Shown: positions 12,640-25,828 of the stretch, in pieces | How the letters are laid out: each line of letters opens with the position of its first letter | Position numbering within the stretch: the stretch's first letter is position 1 | Source: Gordionus sp. m RMFG-2023 | Taxonomy: Eukaryota; Nematomorpha; Gordioida; Chordodea; Parachordodidae | DNA length: 64,000 nucleotides | Direction: 5' to 3' | Assembly (NCBI RefSeq): GCF_954871325.1 | Contig: NC_088775.1 | Span: 38,975,561 to 39,039,560, forward strand | Notes under the pieces: model-generated | The model's database searches: none | What the model saw: only the letters and a program-made list of their open reading frames with translations | What the model was told of the DNA's origin: nothing | Translations under genes and position numbers: made by a program

Positions 12640-13955
12640 TTATATTATTTATTTTTATCTGAAGTTCTTTTCTCTTATCATATTCATGTATTTTATATAT
12701 TAATTTTAGCATTTAGAATATCATATTAATATATTTTTTGAAGGATTACCATTTAGATATTGTTTTTTCCAAAAAAAATGCGTGTCCGTTTAACTGAAAA
12801 TCAAGTTTTGATTGATTTATATTTTTATTCATTATTTTATAATTTATTATTTAAATAGAATTCAACTAGCTTTATTAAAATAATAAATGTAATAATATCC
12901 ATGTAACAATATGCATATTTGAGATAATACATTAGGTAAACAAATCCTACAGAGGATCAGATAGAACACAATGAAATATTTATCAATTTTGAAATTGTAA
13001 ACTTAAATCATGGAAATTTCTTTAAAAATACCAATCATATCAAAAAATGATATAATACTCTTACACCATCTAAAAAAGACTATTTTTAGGAGTGAAAGTA
13101 GAAAAGGAGAGCTGGAACTTCCCGATAAATCAAAATCCAAGGGATGAAGTTATCTAATAATTTTATGTCAAAGAAAACCATTAATAAATTATTAATGCTG
13201 CTAGTTAGAATTAGGAATAAAAAGGGAGATAGGTAGAAAACTATTATTGCAAATATATAGTACAAGACAGTAGCTAATCTTAGCGAAAATTTTATCTAGC
13301 TAAAGGAGGCTGATAAAACTCGAAGAAAATAGGTGAAACAAGGTGGTGGTTACGTGATTAAGATCTTAGATAGTTATATGATGAAGAGAGCTTACTCCCT
13401 CTCTATAAGGCAGAAACCTACCATACCATAGGCTAAATCTTTAATTGAGAATCACCAAATTTAAAACGTTAAATCTGCTTTAATTTTTTTTTGAAATAAT
13501 GGAGCAGCTCTCATTCTATAAACTAAAAATTTGAAGATTTATCAGCTTGGAAAATGATTGAAAATGTCAAGTCCTTTGTATCTTTTATAACCTTTACTTA
13601 CATTTGAAATAAGGGTATAAAAATTACAAATTTAAATGAAAATATTCCTGATTTATAGCTGCTAGATAATATCTGGATACAAAATAAAATACTAAAAACT
13701 TGAGTAATAACAAGGAAGATGTATAGTGATGAGTGTTGAATGCCGAAGATGCTATTAATCTTTATATTTTGAAAACATTTAGTCCTACAATTGATTAAAT
13801 AATAAGTATTTGCAAAGATTTAATAGGTATATTAATAAAAATATTGATGATATAATTATTGATAATGAGGAGTCAATAAAAGTTGAAATATTACAAGATA
13901 ATTGTAAATCCAACCAAGTAATCAATGCTTAATATATATTTATATGCTTTGATAG
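12640..13955. other. AT-rich DNA, possible decayed coding debris
   Basis: No gene could be assigned. Stretches around 13090-13440 are less AT-biased than the surroundings, as decayed coding DNA often is, but I could not match them to a family in any frame. Confidence 0.35.
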
Positions 13956-13964
13956 GCACACAAT

Positions 13965-15153
13965 CAGAGTTGGGCATGTTACTTAATAAATGTTAGTTAC
14001 CGTTATAAAATATAACGGCCAAGTTAACAGCGTCGCTTCAAGAAAAGCTAACGGTTATATTATCTTTATTTAGAACATGTAACAGTTAAAAAAAGTTCTT
14101 CGCTATATAATTAAAATAAGAATAAATGAAAATAGAAAAATGTGATAAAGAATGTTATCAATTCATTTTTGTGTAAAATCTAAAATAAAAAGCAGCATAA
14201 TAAAGAAACGAAAGCTCATTTATTAATATTTTATTGTCATTTAATATAAATTCATGTTATCAATTTAAAGCATTCATTCGACAGTCTCCTGTTTGGTCTT
14301 TCAAATTTGCAAATCAAAATAAGGGATATACGGGTAGTATTGTTAAACATCCCGATTAGGCCTATTTTTAAAAAACGTGCTGATTAATATTTTAGCAAAA
14401 ATAATATTATTATATAGGTTTGGAAATTTCGCTAATATTGCAGAAGGTTTGGATCTCTATTTGCCAAATCTCGAGGCTTATTTAATATTATTTTGGTTAA
14501 AATATTAATCGGGCGCCGTTTTTAAAAATCGACCCGAATCGGGCTAATATGTATTGTTATGAATAAATATTTATATTATTGGATATTATGCTGTATATTT
14601 ATTTTAAATGATGGATCGAACTATAGGATTCTTTCAATTTATCTTTGTACTACAACTATGGAAATAAAAAAAATCCTTTTTATCGATTCTATCTTCTAAA
14701 TTAATATAATGTTATATTAAAAAAAGTGATAATGTTTTTAAATGAAATTTTAAATAATTTGTTTTTCACAATCCATCTTTTAAAAGTAGTTTTTACCAAA
14801 ATATTATCATCGTCCTCCTATCCTATGCTGAAATTCAATGGCTGTCATTGTTTAGAAAATAAAAAGCGATATATAACTAAATTCCAATGAAAAGATTTGA
14901 AATTGAAATAATCCTATTTGTAGTTCTATTGGATTCCCTTATTTTCTTTTAACCAATACAATTAGACATTCCATTTTAACGTTTAATATATTTTTATATT
15001 AAAAAAATCGTAAAAATGTTTTAAAAGTAACAAAAAAACAAATGTTAATTTAAGTAACACAAACAAATATAATGGTTACAGAACCTCTTGTATTTTTAAA
15101 TGAGAGATATGTTATGTAACGCAACGCTATTTATGATCTTCTGCCCAACTCTG
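13965..15153. mobile_element. hAT-like element with CAGAGTTGGGCA ends
   Basis: The left end is CAGAGTTGGGCA and the right end is TGCCCAACTCTG, a perfect 12 bp inverted repeat. The flanking 8 bp are CACACAAT (13957-13964) and CACACAAC (15154-15161), a 7 of 8 target duplication, which fits hAT elements. Subterminal DNA contains GTTAC/GTAAC-type blocks. I see no transposase, so it is probably non-autonomous. A second element is nested inside at about 14335-14560. Confidence 0.8.
14335..14560. mobile_element. Diverged TAGTGTTGTTAAAC-type MITE, nested
   Basis: It starts TAGTATTGTTAAACATCCCG and has opposed arms with TTTTTAAAAAACG, GATTAATATTTTAGC on the left and AAAATATTAATCGGG, GCCGTTTTTAAAAATCG on the right. 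The middle, GGTTTGGA with AAATTTCGCTAATAT, parallels the middles of the MITEs at 23559 and 35151. The right end is decayed. Confidence 0.5.
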
Positions 15154-15424
15154 CACACAACTTATTTTTTACCAACATATTAGTAAATTGTGATAGAACA
15201 TCTACTAAATTTAAAATTATAAAAATAGGCTTAGGGCAAATATGGACACGATTAATTGGAGGCATTTATATTGATGCCCTTTGAAAAATAATGTTTTGCT
15301 AATAGAACTCGAATATGTGTTTATTTGTTGCAAAGTTGGGAGTTAATGCGAGATTAATTCAAAAATTATACAATATTCGTTTAAATTCTATTTGGGAAAC
15401 TATATTTGCAATATGTTTAATTTT

Positions 15425-15520
15425 ATATGTATATAATAAGTTTTATAGGAATCCAGGTCGAAGGTCGATTTGCCCACAAGGCCATAGTATCGCCAATCCG
15501 CCTCTGGCCGAAAGCTTTTA
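15425..15520 (-). mobile_element. CAGGGGCGGACTGGC-type end fragment, reversed
   Basis: On the minus strand it reads CAGAGGCGGATTGGCGATAC then TATGGCCTTGTGGGCAAATC, matching the start of the fragment at 63247. Only this one end is visible. Confidence 0.5.
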
Positions 15521-15529
15521 TTATCATAT

Positions 15530-16425
15530 TCATAGGTAGGAGACATTACGATTTTCCAGATAAATAAAAATATTTACAACTGATACTTATCCCCCCCCCT
15601 CCCTCTCCCCTAATTCGATCGGTTTAAACGATGAATGACTGAATTTCAAAAAATTGGCCGCTGTTTGTCTCTGAAAATAAAATTGACTGTTTTATTTGTT
15701 ATTTATTATTTAAATTTATGAATTGTAATCGGATATTAGCTCAATAATACCAATAAGACTAGCTGATACTTATGTATTATTTTTCCCAATGCTGAGCTAA
15801 AGCGTTAATAAATCAATAATAATTTATTTAATATTTATATATTACCGAAAGTGTTATAAATCAGCAATATTTATTTATCATCTACTTAAACGGCAATAGG
15901 GCTAAAATCTAAAGGCAAATTACTATTCTGAAGAATCCCAGTAAAAACTTTTTTCCTATTTCTATTATTTCCGGTGCAATTTAGGCCAATAAAGGCTCTT
16001 ATTTTTTTATGTACATAGTGTTTACTTTTAAATCTTGTAGTCAAACTTATTATTCTATTTTTAAAAAAATTGTTCATAAGAAAAATGCAGGAGAAGGACT
16101 ATCTTCATACAATATCCATCCCCATAGCTCGTTCAGTGGGATCGGAGATTCACTCGGACTCGGTCAGACTGAATTTTGATTTAAATTCTTATTTTTTTAA
16201 GTTGGGTTATTTCAAAAATAAGAGCTTAGATCGGATAGGCCAGATGCATGGCGGGGCACTAATAGGAAAGTAAGAGTATTTGTTAGAAATATCGTCTAAG
16301 ATTACATTATTATTTTTAATGCTGGGTTTAATTATAAAAATATCCTCTGCATTACACAACATAACAAAGATTCGTGCATCTCTTGATGACAATTAAAATA
16401 TCTGTTTTTCAAAGTTAAGTATATT
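15530..16425. other. AT-rich DNA without recognisable gene
   Basis: Nothing assignable. A C-rich run lies at about 15590-15611. Short open frames at 15886-16077, 16070-16273 and 16207-16392 overlap on opposite strands and show no motif. Confidence 0.45.
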
Positions 16426-16427
16426 TT

Positions 16428-16672
16428 CAGGCTGGGCCGAAGAACTTGTTCAATTTATAGGCCAGGCCTGTCCTCAAGTTCGCAAGTTATTTTTAAATGT
16501 TAAAATTAGGCAGATTTATATATTTTGTTTCATAAAAAATTATTACGGGTCCGGGGTTACAAAATTACTTTACCAGCCGGGGGCTGGGCAAAAATAATCT
16601 ATGGGTTGGGTCGAAAAACATTCTCAAAAATTTTCATAGGCCGGGTCGGATCGGTCTGCGCCGACCTCTAAG
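16428..16672. mobile_element. GGGCC-type hAT-like element, decayed
   Basis: Blocks GGCTGGGCCGAAG, GGCCAGGCCTG, GGGTCCGGGG, CAGCCGGGGGCTGGGC, GGTTGGGTCG and GGCCGGGTCGG are separated by T/A runs. It ends near GCGCCGACCTCT. The block TTACTTTACCAGCCGGGGGC recurs in reverse orientation near 45550-45580, so the two belong to one subfamily. No target duplication was found. Confidence 0.5.
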
Positions 16673-16679
16673 ATAGTAT

Positions 16680-18165
16680 TTTTTGATTTGACACTCACAC
16701 TATAGAATCAGAAATGTCTCAATTTTAATAAGGTGATTAAGGTAAGAAAAATGTCCTAAAACAGTATATTTAATATAATAGAGTATCTTGCATAAAATTT
16801 TAACAATTAACCGTCATTATCGATTTAATCTAGTAATTTCCCCATAATAGTTTTAACTTTTAATCGACATTTATTGACAAAGTAACAAGAGATGATGGAG
16901 TATTTTTTATATTGTAATCATATATAATAAACTCGTTATCATAAAAAAAATTACAAGTTGTTAATAATGTTTTTTTTATTAATAATATAAAGTAAAAGTT
17001 ATAAATATTATGAAACAAGACACTAAAACGTTACAACACAACATTCATGGGAAAAGTAGTCGAATCCAGAAAGATATAATATCACTTTCACTAAACTAAT
17101 AAATCTTATTATTATATATTTTTTTAAAGTTGATAAACACGACAAATCTATTCTAGTAGGGTTTAACTTTAAGTCAATTTATCAGAATATTCATAAAAAT
17201 CATGAAGGAATATATTTTACACGCGGGAGGAACAAAAATTTATCAAAGAATATAATCATATTTATGTCTGTTATTTATTTCAGCATTTATTAGAAATTAC
17301 CAGTATTTTTTTCAGTATATAATAATAAAATTGTCAGTATTTTATTAATTTTACCAGTACAATATGTCGGTATTTTAGGGTTCAGTATAACATTTTCAGT
17401 AAATATATCTTTTTTCAAATATTATAATAGATTTGTCATTAAATTTATTATTTTTTCCATATTTTAATTGATTCCCTAGTATATATATTTTTTCAACATT
17501 ATTTAAATTATATTACCAGTAAAACAATTATAATATATTTAAATTATAATAGATTCATTATTAAATTAATTATCTAAATTTAGGAAATATTTATAAGGAC
17601 TTAGTTTTTCATTTAAATTGTTGAAGCTGGGAAAAAAATGATTTTAATGTTTAGATTTAAATATAAGGAGAAAATACATAATACTACACTTCCAAATGAT
17701 AGTCTAAAAATACAAAAGTATTTCATCCCTTTATTAATTATTTCTTTGTCCAAAATGTCCATTTAATTAATGAAAATTTAAAGCAAAATATCTTTATTTA
17801 ATTCTAATTTATACATAGAAATATTAATTTAGCTGAATAAAAAATTATGCCAATATTTAATTGATAAATTTTTTTATAAAATTTAAAGAAGGTGAAAACG
17901 GGTGATTATAAAATATGATAATATCATAGATAGTGCTAATATAGAAAATATTAAGAAAATAGCCCAAAATTTTTAAATCCAATTTTCATTTATATTTGTG
18001 GATTAATCAATTATCCAGTCTTAATTCAAAAATGACAAGTTGAGGACTCCAATTCTAGATCGACGAATTGTTAATTGATAATTTCACCTTTGCATCTTAA
18101 TGGCATGATAAATAAAATTTTATTTGATTTAATTCTATCTAGAAAACATATTAAAAAGATTACAG
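16680..18165. other. AT-rich DNA with a CAGTATT motif cluster
   Basis: No gene seen. Between about 17279 and 17402 the motif CAGTAT(T/A) or CAGTA occurs repeatedly at irregular spacing. I cannot assign it a role. Confidence 0.4.
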
Positions 18166-18173
18166 GGTGGAAG

Positions 18174-19432
18174 TTGAGGTCTGCAATGGGCGAATTTTTT
18201 AGCTTACAAGTCCACCTGTCCAATATTTTTTTAAAAATTTAACCCGCTAGCCCATTAATCTAAAAATTTTTATCCGCCCGCCCATTATTTATAAAAGAAG
18301 TTTTAACCCACGCCGCGCATATAAAATTTAAATAAGCTCATTCTTTCAATATTTTTAAGCATCTAAAAAAATGATTTTGTTTCAGCGCTACATCCCTACA
18401 AAAATGTTTTATAATTTAGGAAATTGCTGTATAAGCATAAAAAAAATGTTTAATTTAAATTACGGATAAGGAATTTATTTGATATATTAAGATATTTATG
18501 TAATAGTATAAAATTAATATTTATTGATACTAAAAACCTTCTAATAATGCTAATTCCTCGTTCAGAAGAAGCACTGGATTTTGGAATTGCCAAAATTTTT
18601 CTAGCTAATCTTGATAGCTTTGATAAATCTTTTCTTGTAGTTTCCATCAAAGTAGAATAGGATATCCGTTTGATGAAGTATTATAGAATAAAGATCATAT
18701 ATTTAAGTATTGCCTGCCCTTTATAAAAACCTTTGACAGATCTAATATTCAGATTTTTATGATCTGGCCAAATATGCTTTGTACAGAGCATTAGTTTTGC
18801 AGTCACATTTTCAATATTAATAAATGAAAAAAAAGTAATTTAAATTAATTGTTTATAAATTGTAAACTTAAACTAAACTAAGTAGCCTAAAATCTTGTTA
18901 TACAAAAACTCGTTACTTTAAGATTTAAATAATTTGTTGTCATTAGATAATGCTCTCCTCTGTAACAGCCACATCTTCCCATCTGTTGTTTAATTTTGAT
19001 GTGGATGCTATCAATTTCAAACATTGCATTTCTAATTTAATAATCTTTAATTGAATTCTTTTTGCTTTTTGGAAGAGGGTTAAATCAGATTTTCATCTAC
19101 GTTGATGTTATATACTTCCATGGAAATCAAATCGAACATGTTTTCGGCATATTTTTTACCTAATTAATCTCTTCCGACAACATCCTCAGTAATCGGTACT
19201 TTGGTAATAAAAATGTTGAAATTTCAGGGAGCCTATTTTTTTTAATGTTCACATGATTTCAAATAACAAATAAAAGTTGTGATTTTTTTAAACCGCCCGC
19301 CGGCCCACCTATGGTTTAAATATTTTAACCTGCCCACCCGCCCGCCCGTTCTTTATACATTTTTAACCCGCTCACCCGCCCGTTCACTTAGATGGGCGGG
19401 CGGGCTAAAAACCCGCCCAGTGCAGACCTCTA
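18174..19432 (-). mobile_element. hAT element with AGAGGTCTGCA ends
   Basis: The left end reads TTGAGGTCTGCAATGGGCG and the right end CGCCCAGTGCAGACCTCTA. Just inside both ends are blocks of CCCGCCCGCCC or its complement. The flanks are GGTGGAAG (18166-18173) and GATGGAAG (19433-19440), a 7 of 8 match suited to a hAT target duplication. A hAT dimerisation-domain remnant lies inside on the minus strand. At 1.26 kb it is a deletion derivative. Confidence 0.8.
18450..18660 (-). pseudogene. hAT transposase C-terminal fragment
   Basis: An open frame of 66 codons on the minus strand reads LARKILAIPKSSASSERGIS near its N-terminal half, then IIRRFLVS and LLHKYLNI. This is the conserved C-terminal dimerisation block of hAT transposases (pattern L-A-x3-L-A-I-P-x-S-S-A-x2-E-R-x-F-S). 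The usual Phe of E-R-x-F-S is Ile here. The catalytic part is missing. Its position inside the AGAGGTCTGCA-ended element makes it the remnant of that element's own transposase. Confidence 0.75.
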
Positions 19433-19440
19433 GATGGAAG

Positions 19441-21485
19441 CACGTCTGAGGTTTAATCGGAATACTCCAATCCAAATAAAATAATTACCCTCAAATTTTT
19501 TTATTTATATTTCATACAATTAAAAAGTCAAAAATTGAATTTGAAGTTATTCTTATACCTATATATAAGGTAATAATATTTATAGACGGATTAAGCCAAA
19601 TGGACTAGCAAATTGATACCGACGAATCCGATACTTCGAAATCAATCAGCAATTATTTCACTAAAATCTTCGGAATTGATAAGATTCTAGTAACGTGTTG
19701 AGCACATAAGTCGAACACTATGAAAAGGTAGAATCATTAGTACAAAAAAAATTTGAATAATTTTTTAGAAGATATTAATATTTGGCATATATCCCCATGT
19801 AAAGAAGTATTCGATAAGGCAGCACCACTGTCTATCAAGAATTAAATACAAAAAGGATCAAAAAGACTGTTAAATATATGATGAAATAATGGTTCACATA
19901 TCAAAAATGGTATGAAGCAGTGGCTTTATATTCTTTCCACTAAAAATGCCTTAGTTTTTCAATCTAGTTATTTAAAGAAGAGACCTTTCGCTATAGAATA
20001 TCCTTATCCCGATTTTTAGAATTGATTATTATAACAATTAAAAAATGTCATATGAATATCTGATCAAATATAGAATATTCAAGTTCGAGTAAACAGAAAA
20101 TTTTATCAATGGTCTAAAATCGACTAAAATATATTATCAATCACGTGTAGGATGAGTTTGAGTTCAAGAGCCCATTGGTTAGAAATAATTTTAATGAGCG
20201 CATATAAGGTTTTTGAAGAAAATTCACCATCCCTTCCATTTGACTTAAAAATATTGCTACCTCCTGTCCGATGTTTAAAATTGTTTGATTTTTTTGGTTA
20301 TTTTATTTTAATATAATTATATAATATGCAATATTCTGATAAATAATTTTAATAAATATGGCTTTCCCAATTTCGCCCTTAAAATATTTTAATAATCAAA
20401 GAAGTCGGAGCTCTAGGCGAAAGAATCGTTATAATTTGATCATGAATTCGTTTTATCCAAAATTTAAATATATCAAGCTATTCGGACAAAATAATTCAAA
20501 ATAACTATAAAAAAATTATTTAAACTCTCCTTAAAAACGGGATCATTTATTTATACAAAATGTTATAGAACCCTGTAAATTGACTAAGCCAGGCTAGAGG
20601 CTAAAATCACAATTTGGACCTAGCTCTGTCCTTAGGAATAAATAAAGTTGGATCGGGTTCATGGGCTCTTTGTACACAATCTCCTAAAATAATCTTAATA
20701 TTTTTTTACAAATAAAAAATCGGAAAAAGAAAAATCGATAAAATGATATATTTACAAAGTTGCAAAATGAAACATGCGATGAGTTATATTCATATTTTAT
20801 TATCCGTTAATAAACATATTTAATTACTAAAAAAATATAATTAAAACGATAATTAATTTTCCATTTTATTTTTAAATCTTAAACCATAATATTAGACAGA
20901 TAACAGGAACAGGCATAAGAAACTAAGAAAATAATATGTTAATATTATCAAAATCGATGAAGCTGAAAAATTGATTTTAAAAAAATCGTTTTACATAATA
21001 ATTAAATTACATAATTTACAAATCACATGGATGGTTTATATAATGTGTATAATCTAAAAGATATAAATATACAGAACAAAAATATCTGATAAAAAATAAT
21101 AACTACACAGGACAAAAATATCCCAAAAATTTATTTATAACTCCATTTTGCAAGATATAACTATAATTTTGGGAAAAAAACTCTATTTTCTGTTTTAAGA
21201 CAGGAGAGGAGTATATAATATGTGATAGGTTTATCTAGAATAAGGAATAACTAATCCAGAATCTTAGAGGTTGTAAGGATCTCTCATTTTTCAGCCATTT
21301 ACTGAGGGCAATTTTTGAAAAATCTAATTTTAACGGAAATAAATGCTAACATGTACTTAAAATATTAATTTCAGACGTTTTTATTATTTGTATTTAAAAA
21401 TTTATTAGAAAAATCTATCATATAAAAATTAATATGGATTAAAATTAATTCAAATGTTCACGGAAAAATTTTGGTCTTATATATT
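19441..21485. other. AT-rich DNA without recognisable gene
   Basis: No gene, RNA or bounded repeat recognised. GGCC-poor remnants such as AAGCCAGGCTAGAGGC near 20586 may be heavily decayed element ends. Confidence 0.45.
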
Positions 21486-21489
21486 CTAT

Positions 21490-21710
21490 GCTAGAGTTGA
21501 TAAAGTATCTACAAAATGTTGATCTGTATCTAGATACATTTTTAAATATATCTGAAATTATTTTTTAGATACATTTAGGTTCAATATATATTACCTTAAT
21601 TATAAAATTATTTAAATTGAATCCAATTATTTGTATTATATTTACCTGTTCTAGTTTTTTCAATAGTGAAATTATAAATAATAGCATTAAAAATTAAAAG
21701 TATCTGGATC
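21490..21710 (+). mobile_element. GTATCTAGATAC-type hAT end fragment
   Basis: AGAGTTGATAAAGTATCTAC is followed by ATCTGTATCTAGATAC and further TATCTG and AGATAC repeats, ending near GTATCTGGATCTCT. The start aligns with the reverse complement of the end at 61115-61155 (AGAGGGACAAAGTATCTAG). It therefore looks like a short derivative or end fragment of the family at 60.2-61.2 kb. Confidence 0.5.
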
Positions 21711-21714
21711 TCTT

Positions 21715-23550
21715 ACAATTTAAAAAAAATTACACTTTTATACGAGTATTCGCAATACTATTTAATTCTGAGAACCTGGGTTAAAATTCAAAATAAATAT
21801 AATATTCAATTCTCTTTATTAACAAATAATAATTAATATCTTAAGATAATACTTTACACCTTAAATAGATAATCTTATAGTACTCATTTTTAAATTTCAT
21901 TCAAAGTTTGATGGGTATTACAATTTTTATCCTTATTCTTATCCCCTTGAGAGTGTTGAAAAAAAAATTAATTTCGATTTCTTCCTGCGATTTTCTCTAT
22001 AGTATTATTTGGATACTATGAATGTTCATCAACTAATCGCAGTGTCAATTTCTTCTTTAAATTTTCTGGCATTTGAAGGCAGTTCTAACTAAGTTTGAAT
22101 AATTTGCTGATGCATTGATTATTTCTTATCATTATCACTAATATAATATGTCTAAAATTTTATATTTAATATTATAACTGACACAATTTACCATATTTTC
22201 ATCACAAATCTGTAAAATAAATTTGTCTATACTTATATTTATATTCAAGATTATTTATTCATATAGAAAAAGGTTAAAAAGATTTCGAATTTTTTTAAAT
22301 TCTGACAGTGAATATAAAATGACCCTTTTAGCGACTCTCACTATTTCAAACATCGATAGGTTACTGATGAATGTCAGGAGGGAAGGATGCATTTACAAAA
22401 TCTATTATTAGGGAAGTATTAATAATAGGAAAGAAAGTTGTTAACTGAACAAAAGTCAAATTCATCTTAATTTTATATCGAAGATGAATATTGTTAAATC
22501 TAATACATATCTCTATGATATTATTTATAATCTAATGATAAATTTGAAAAAGTATTAAAAATTAAAAGATGGTAGACAGGTACCATGCAAATTTACAAGT
22601 ATTCGTGAAAATATCCTCCATATGCCCCTCACGGAGTATAAATTAATAGGGGACGAGGATATTATGATCCTGGGGTTCTTGTGAGGCTCTGATCTTATTC
22701 TAGAATACTAAACCGATGGCTATTCATTTTAACCATAAATATATAAATGCATATGCGGCTAAAAAAAATTATTTTGGACAAAATTTTATTTCACCAAATA
22801 TTAAAATGCTACAATTGTTAAAAAATATAAAATATATTAATTGTCTTATTAATTAAAAATTAAACCATCTTTTATAAAAAATTATACTTTATTTGAACAA
22901 ACCTATCCACAAATTTAAATTTTACATAAAATGGATGCCTGAGTAGTTTTGAGAGTTCCATATGACATCATTTAAAAAGCAGTTTTAATAATAACATAAT
23001 CTTCGTAAGTAATATATAATTTTTATAATCAAAAATTATAATTTTTTATGGCGCATAGGCACATTTACAGGATGTAATTTTCAAATATATCAGGTATTCT
23101 ATATACTATACCTTTAATAAGGTATTTGTATTAGTTGAATATGTATTTCTTACCATATTTACACTGGAAATGTGCATCAAATATTTAGCATTTATTGATT
23201 ATAGGATTTATTAACGGCCGGATATAACAAATTATTAATATAATATTTATACTTATAATAAAGCTTTTTAACCTTTAATGACTAATTTTTCCCCCATTTT
23301 TTTTTCCTTTTTGTCATGAAGCAGATATTTGTGCTTTGCAGTTGTATTTATAAAAATCGATATATAATATAAATATTAAATATAATAATTGACATAAACT
23401 ATTAGTACCACAAAAAGAAGATTGTAACCAAACCATTTTTTTATTAAAAAATATCACTGTATTTTATTCGTATAAATATTGATTTGTATGATTTTCATGA
23501 ATGTTTAAGGGACTTGCATTTTAGAGTTGAAGTCTATTTTTTTATGTCTT
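21715..23550. other. AT-rich DNA without recognisable gene
   Basis: No gene seen. The 62-codon frame at 22223-22411 lacks any motif I know. A small GC-richer patch at about 22615-22700 remains unexplained. Confidence 0.45.
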
Positions 23551-23558
23551 TTCTTTTT

Positions 23559-23777
23559 TAGTGTTATTAAACGGCTTGTTTTTGAGCCGATTTTTTGGCT
23601 AACTCAATTTTTTAGCCAGAAAAATATTGTCTAAGCCTCAAGATTTTGCTAATAGATGTCCAAACCTTTGTTCCTTCTACAAGCAAAATCTTCAGGCTTG
23701 CGTAATATTATTTTGGATGAAATATTGAGTTAGCCGTTTTTAAAAATAGGCTCAAAACGAGCCGTTTAACAACACTA
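23559..23777. mobile_element. TAGTGTTGTTAAAC MITE, copy 1
   Basis: About 220 bp with long terminal inverted repeats (about 58 bp) that start TAGTGTTATTAAACGGC and end with GAGCCGTTTAACAACACTA. The flanking TTCTTTTT (23551-23558) recurs immediately after the right end (about 23779-23786). The interior matches the copy at 35151-35373 almost throughout. The CAGTGTTGTTAAAC-type end and 8 bp duplication fit a non-autonomous hAT. Confidence 0.85.
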
Positions 23778-23789
23778 TTTCTTTTTCGT

Positions 23790-24860
23790 TCTCTTCTTTC
23801 CTCTTTCTTTCTTTAGAAATTAGTTCAACGGGTAGTCTTTGAGTAGGCACTTAACAAAAATTATTAATGTTACCTCTTTATTACATTTCATTTACTTTAT
23901 TTATATAATCAAGCAATATATTATAATTATATAAGAAAAACCAAGCCCTTATTTAAAAAATAATAATAACATTAGAGTATGTATAAACGTTGTTAATGAT
24001 CCGGGTCGATCTAATCAGACTGCCTTATTTAGAGGACTTAATCCTAAAATCTACCTAAACATAATTACTTTATATATTCGAAAACTAAATCCTCCAAATG
24101 GTTGGACCGAACAGGAAAATTAACAAAACCCAGAGTATATATTTGATTTTTTTATTAAAATAAATAACATAAAATAAAAGGTTTAATTAAAAAAGGCATA
24201 GCTCTAACTCTTATTTTTTCATATAGGTGCGATTGATAGGAGACATTAAATGGGTTGAAAAGATGTTAAAAATGATATTTTAATAATAAAAGAATAAATG
24301 TAATTTTATATACATTTTAAAAATAAATAATTTCCACTTTCAATTTTAAATTTCAAATCATTCAACATTTGTAGTTATTGTATCGTTTATGGTTTTGATT
24401 TGATTGAATTAAAAGTGTTTTAATTTTTTTTTAATATAAAAATTTTTCGAGAAAATAATGTTTTTGGGAGGTGTGCGTGCGATTGCGCATAGATTGAAAA
24501 TCAGGATTCCATTTTCAGAAAAATCAACTAAGATTTGTTTGGTCGTTTTTAATTATTAATTTTTGTGTACAGGATAGGCTAATTTCATTTTATATGATTA
24601 TTTTTTTTTCAAATTAACGTTCCCACGGATAGTTTTATATATATATAAACTAATGACATTTATACTAACCTTCATTGAAATACATTATAAAAGGTGTATA
24701 TGCATTAAGTCAGCATTTAAACAAAATTTTAAAAAAATTCTTTCAATGGCGCCTACCACAACCATGATATTGACTACTACACCTTACTTCAGTGAATGTA
24801 AACTTTTAATATAATTCGTCAGCCTATTAGTATTAATATCATTTTAGGTTATATAATACG
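23790..24860. other. AT-rich DNA without recognisable gene
   Basis: Nothing assignable seen. Confidence 0.45.
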
Positions 24861-24871
24861 TTTATATTTAT

Positions 24872-25538
24872 TAGGGCTGTGTCGATCAAAATATTTTTTA
24901 CCAATCCGATATTTTCCGATATTGGTTCAAACCCGATCCGATACCAATCCGATATTTATATTGATTTTTTACCACCCCCCTTTGAACAAAATATAATTAA
25001 GAAATCAATATTTATGTAAAAAATCGAATATGCATTTAATTTAATTTTTTTATTTCTACAATAATTTTAAAAAAGTTTACGGATATTGGTAGTATTAAAT
25101 GAATTTTTCATTATTCCGCCCCGTGAAATTAGAATCCCGCAGATAACGCATTTTGCAAAATTATACTTGTCTTTTGTAAAATATTTCCATAATTCAGAGA
25201 TACCATATTTTAAAAAATTCTTTTATTTAAAGTATAAATAAATAATAAAATTGGCGTTATTATTTAAAAATTATAATAAATAATTGGGTGTTCTTTTCAA
25301 TTTTTATAAAAAAACTTTTAAATACTATAAATCTATTTTAAAAAATAAATAAAATTTAAGGGGTGTTGTGCATTTGCATTGTTTAAAAAAAAATTATTAG
25401 AAAAAATTATTAATGTAAAATAAATATACATAAAAAGATCGGATCGAGGTTTTACAGGTATCGGCCCGATCCGATATTTTTGGAAAACGCTAAATATCGG
25501 TGCCGATCCGATAAGATATTTAATATCGGCACAGCCTC
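24872..25538. mobile_element. GGCTGTGYCGAT MITE, hAT-like
   Basis: The left end is TAGGGCTGTGTCGATC and the right end GATATCGGCACAGCCTC-like (ATATCGGCACAGCCTC). Subterminal CCGATA or TATCGG motifs are repeated several times at both ends (for example CCGATATTTTCCGATATTGG on the left and CGGCCCGATCCGATA on the right). The flanks are identical 8-mers, ATATTTAT at 24864-24871 and 25539-25546. No coding remains, so it is non-autonomous. Confidence 0.85.
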
Positions 25539-25828
25539 ATATTTATCATTATGTTAATACAGAATTGTTAATAAACTTTTTTGTAGAAATAATGAGAATT
25601 AACTATTACAAATCGATAATTAAATAAGTACAATCTTCTTTTTGTCAACCTTTAGCCGGGCTACATTTTTTTAAAAAGCGATTTTTATTTGAAAAATTTA
25701 TTTAGTCATTAATTTATAAAGTTATCAAAGTGCATATTATTTCAAATAATTATTGTTTATTTTATGTTTATTTATGGTAAAAAGGGGTTCAGGAGGGTAT
25801 ATGGTAGTGATAATCGAACCTAAATTTT

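Noticed and set aside
18450-18660. Intact host gene derived from a hAT transposase
   Set aside because: The fragment lies inside an element with its own ends and target duplication and lacks the rest of the protein, so domestication is not supported.
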